A stretch of DNA of 17,363 bases from Pseudomonadota bacterium (GTDB taxonomy: Bacteria > Pseudomonadota > Alphaproteobacteria > Acetobacterales > Acetobacteraceae): contig JAKCCP010000022.1 of NCBI GenBank assembly GCA_021841985.1, positions 1 to 17,363 of the forward strand, in the 5' to 3' direction. Below the pieces are notes generated by a model. The model was not told the DNA's origin. It was given only the letters and a program-made list of their open reading frames with translations, and searched no databases. A program made the translations under genes and the position numbers. The number at the start of each line of letters is the position of its first letter. Within the stretch, counting starts at the first letter, position 1. Below are positions 15,016 to 17,363 of this stretch, in pieces.

Positions 15016-16275
15016 ATGTCTGACGACGCACACGCACCGCACTCCCTGTTCCGACGCCGCCTCATGCAGGGGCTGGTGGCGCTTCCGGCCGCTGCGATGC
15101 TGCCGCGTGCTGCCTGGGCTGCGAGTCCAGCCACTGCGGCGGTTAACACGACCGGGCTCGCTGTGACCGACGATACCGTCACGGTCGGTATCCTACACTC
15201 CATCACAGGCACGATGGCCATCAGCGAAACCGGGTCCGTCGAGGCGGAGAAGCTCGCGATCGCACAGATTAACGAGTCTGGTGGTGTGCTCGGCCGGCAG
15301 ATCAAGATAATTCAGGAAGACGGCGCGAGCGATTGGCCGAACTTCGCCGAGAAGGCCAAGAAGCTGCTGGCCAGCGACCATTGCGCGGCCGTGTTCGGCT
15401 GCTGGACATCCGCCTCGCGCAAAGCCGTGCTGCCGGTGTTCGAGCAGTATAACGGGATGCTTTATTATCCAACTTTCTACGAAGGGCTGGAGCAAAGTAA
15501 AAACGTCATTTATACGGGACAGGAGGCGACGCAGCAGATCCTGGCCGGGCTCGACTGGGTCAACAGGACGAAAGGCAGCAAGTCCTTTTACCTGCTTGGT
15601 TCCGATTATATCTGGCCACGCACCTCAAACAAGATCGCGCGCAAGCACATCGAAGCGCATCTGACGGGCTGCAAGGTGGTGGGGGAAGACTATTTCCCGC
15701 TGGGCCACACGCAGTTCAACTCGGTCATCAACAAGATCAAACTCACCAAGCCCGACGTGATTTATGCGATCATCGTCGGTGGGTCGAACGTTGCCTTCTA
15801 TAAGCAGTTGAATGCAGCGGGCATCGACCTCAGCAAGCAGACGTTGCTGACGATCTCGGTTACCGAGGACGAGATCGTGGGGATCGGCGGGAAGAACATC
15901 GCTGGTGCCTTCGCCTGCATGAAGTATTTCGAGAGTCTGAAGAACCCCAACAACGAGAAGTTCGTCCCCGCCTTCCAGAAGATGTGGGGCGCCAATACCG
16001 TCATCGGCGACGTGACGCAGGCAGCGTATCTAGGGCCGTGGCTGTGGAAGTTGACGGCGGAAAAGGCCGGCAGCTTCGACATTGACAAAATCGTCGCCGC
16101 GTCCCCAGGCATCGAGTTCAAGGGAGCGCCCGAGGGCTATGTGCGCATCCACGAGAACCATCACCTTTGGAGCAAGACCCGCGTGGGTAAGGCGCTGGTG
16201 AACGGGCAGTATGAGGTCGTTTACGAAACTTCCGACCTCGTTCAACCCAACCCATTTCCAAAAGGATATCAGTAA
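15016..16275 (+). CDS. urtA: Urea/short-chain-amide ABC transporter substrate-binding protein, UrtA/FmdD-type
   Basis: A 419-residue periplasmic type I solute-binding protein that captures urea (or short amides in the FmdD branch) and delivers it to the UrtBC permease. The N-terminus HSLFRRRLMQGLVALPAAAM, ending PRAAWA, looks like a twin-arginine (Tat) signal with cleavage near residue 35. The mature part has the family signatures VTVGILHSITGTMAISETGS, the contiguous INESGGVLGR, EDGASDWP, VFGCWTSASRKAVLPVFE, and LYYPTFYEGLEQSKNVIYTG, which is characteristic of UrtA rather than of branched-chain amino-acid binders. GAGGG lies just upstream of the ATG. It is first in the rightward urtABC operon, 30 bp before urtB, and divergent from the two-component system. 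A perfect palindrome upstream probably controls it. Confidence 0.94.
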   Translation: MSDDAHAPHSLFRRRLMQGLVALPAAAMLPRAAWAASPATAAVNTTGLAVTDDTVTVGILHSITGTMAISETGSVEAEKLAIAQINESGGVLGRQIKIIQEDGASDWPNFAEKAKKLLASDHCAAVFGCWTSASRKAVLPVFEQYNGMLYYPTFYEGLEQSKNVIYTGQEATQQILAGLDWVNRTKGSKSFYLLGSDYIWPRTSNKIARKHIEAHLTGCKVVGEDYFPLGHTQFNSVINKIKLTKPDVIYAIIVGGSNVAFYKQLNAAGIDLSKQTLLTISVTEDEIVGIGGKNIAGAFACMKYFESLKNPNNEKFVPAFQKMWGANTVIGDVTQAAYLGPWLWKLTAEKAGSFDIDKIVAASPGIEFKGAPEGYVRIHENHHLWSKTRVGKALVNGQYEVVYETSDLVQPNPFPKGYQ

Positions 16276-16305
16276 CAACGCAGGCAGCATCAGGAGAAAC
16301 ACGCC

Positions 16306-17232
16306 ATGCTTGCCGGTTATTCCCTGGGCGAACTCGGTTCGATCATGGCCATGCAGGGTTTTGCCGGGCTCATCCTGTTCTCGGTGTTCGTGTTGATGGC
16401 GCTTGGGCTTGCCGTGATCTTCGGCCAAATGGGCGTCATCAATATGGCGCATGGGGAATTCATGATCCTGGGCGCCTACGTGACCTTCCTGACCTCCAAA
16501 CTGTTTACGACCTACCTGCCCCAGGCGTTCGGCGTTTATTTCTTCGTGGCGGTCGTGCTGGCGTTCATTGTGGCAGGCGCGCTCGGCATGTTGGTCGAGT
16601 GGGCGTTGATACGACGCTTGTACAAGCGTCCGCTCGATACGCTGCTGGCGACCTGGGGTCTGAGCCTCATTCTTCAGCAGGTCTATCGCTCAATCTTCGG
16701 GGCGCGTGAAGTCGGCGTCGACCAGCCGGACTGGATGATGGGGGCGATGAACATCACGAACAGCATCCAAATCCCGATCAATGGGCTGATCGTGATGGTG
16801 CTTACAACCTTCATCGCCATCGGCGTCTATCTGCTGATCTTCCGCATGGGCTGGGGCAAACAGGTCCGCGCGGTGATGGCCAACCGAGCCATGGCGGGCG
16901 CCGTCGGCATCGATACGGAGCGGGTGGATCGCATCACCTTCGGCCTGGGCTGCGGTATCGCGGGCATTGCGGGCAGCGCGTTCACTATGATCGGCTCGAC
17001 GAGCCCGACGGCCGGGCAGCTTTACATCGTCGATACATTCTTGATCGTTGTGTTCGGCGGAGCGGCAAGTCTTGCCGGCACCATCGCATCCGCTTTTGCC
17101 ATCTCGCAGGCCCGTTCCACGCTCGAGTTCTTCCTCAGCGGCTCCATGGCGCAGGTGATCGTGCTGCTGGCGGTAATCGCAATCCTGATGATTCGCCCGC
17201 AAGGGCTGTTTGTCCTGAAGGTCCGGCGATGA
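16306..17232 (+). CDS. urtB: Urea/amide ABC transporter permease, UrtB-type (short form)
   Basis: A 308-residue inner-membrane permease of the LivH/UrtB type. AGGAG precedes the ATG by 9 nt. Visible signatures are FGQMGVINMAHGEFMILGAY near the N-terminus, LLATWGLSLILQQVYRSIFG, the cytoplasmic coupling-loop region KQVRAVMANRAMAGAVGIDT followed by DRITFGLGCGIAGIAGSAFT, and a C-terminal VLLAVIAILMIRPQGLF; about eight membrane segments. Many proteobacterial UrtB proteins beside urease carry a long N-terminal periplasmic extension and are about 500 residues or more (from memory). This one lacks it and resembles the compact form, which is also found in amide (Fmd) systems. It follows urtA by 30 bp and precedes urtC by 10 bp, so all are in one operon. 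The substrate could be urea or a short amide. Confidence 0.93.
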   Translation: MLAGYSLGELGSIMAMQGFAGLILFSVFVLMALGLAVIFGQMGVINMAHGEFMILGAYVTFLTSKLFTTYLPQAFGVYFFVAVVLAFIVAGALGMLVEWALIRRLYKRPLDTLLATWGLSLILQQVYRSIFGAREVGVDQPDWMMGAMNITNSIQIPINGLIVMVLTTFIAIGVYLLIFRMGWGKQVRAVMANRAMAGAVGIDTERVDRITFGLGCGIAGIAGSAFTMIGSTSPTAGQLYIVDTFLIVVFGGAASLAGTIASAFAISQARSTLEFFLSGSMAQVIVLLAVIAILMIRPQGLFVLKVRR

Positions 17233-17242
17233 GGAACGTGCG

Positions 17243-17363
17243 ATGACATTCTTGACCCGGAAGGATATGCTTTGGTTCGTGGTGCTTGCGCTCGTGCTTT
17301 TAATCGTGTTCCCGCTAGGGCTCGAGACGTTCCGGCTCAACCTGTTCGGCAAGTACCTCACCT
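17243..17363 (+). CDS. urtC: Urea/amide ABC transporter permease, UrtC-type, N-terminal part only
   Basis: An open frame from the ATG at 17243 (GAGGAA about 8 nt upstream) runs 40 codons to the right edge. It begins MTFLTRKDMLWFVVLALVLL and continues with a hydrophobic TM1, then FRLNLFGKYLT, the conserved start of UrtC/LivM permeases. It lies 10 bp after the urtB stop in the same operon, exactly where urtC is expected. Only about a tenth of the usual 350-400 residue protein is visible, so the call relies on position plus the FRLNLFGKYL motif. UrtC would pair with UrtB as the second transmembrane subunit; ATPases UrtD/UrtE are expected beyond the window. Confidence 0.85.
   Translation, partial: MTFLTRKDMLWFVVLALVLLIVFPLGLETFRLNLFGKYLT

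Noticed and set aside
13635..15305. Minus-strand open frame of 556 codons spanning the kinase start and the urtA start
   Set aside because: It crosses the divergent promoter region and is out of frame with the kinase, whose permease-like and kinase motifs are unambiguous.

Overview
The window is high-G+C bacterial chromosome. Dense high-GC coding, the protein families present and the style of the palindromic repeat point to an alphaproteobacterium, possibly of the Rhodospirillales/Acetobacteraceae. That placement is inference from composition and remembered family resemblance, not a database match.

Left block (1-7282): an M20 metallopeptidase runs off the left edge. It overlaps by 4 bp a TetR/AefR-type repressor transcribed the same way (leftward). 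Divergent from these is a complete tripartite RND efflux operon: a NodT-type outer-membrane lipoprotein, an AcrA-type membrane fusion protein and an HAE1-type RND pump. A 19-bp near-palindrome in the divergent intergenic region is the likely TetR operator. The TetR protein probably controls both itself and the pump.

Middle block (7283-10574): a large molybdenum-hydroxylase subunit (xanthine dehydrogenase/form II CoxL-like, AYRGAGR motif) stands without FeS or FAD subunits in view. It converges on a leftward nitroreductase-family flavoprotein. Upstream of the nitroreductase is a 109-bp composite palindromic repeat with 18/19-bp terminal inverted repeats, the only repeat element seen.

Right block (10575-17363): this is the most interesting part. 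Two leftward, translationally coupled genes encode a two-component system. One is a large hybrid histidine kinase whose N-terminal half looks like an NCS1 (cytosine/purine/allantoin) permease, joined to the kinase through an eight-cysteine cluster. The other is a REC-LuxR/FixJ-type response regulator. Divergent from them is the start of a urea/short-chain-amide ABC transporter operon (urtA, urtB, urtC; urtC is cut by the right edge). The divergent intergenic region holds a perfect 8-2-8 palindrome. The arrangement suggests a transporter-like sensor kinase that detects a nitrogen compound (urea, amide or nucleobase-like) and, through its regulator, controls uptake.

No tRNA, rRNA, CRISPR array, transposase or phage gene was recognised. 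No stretch over 300 bases lacks a gene; the longest gene-free stretch is 10393-10574 and it contains the repeat.
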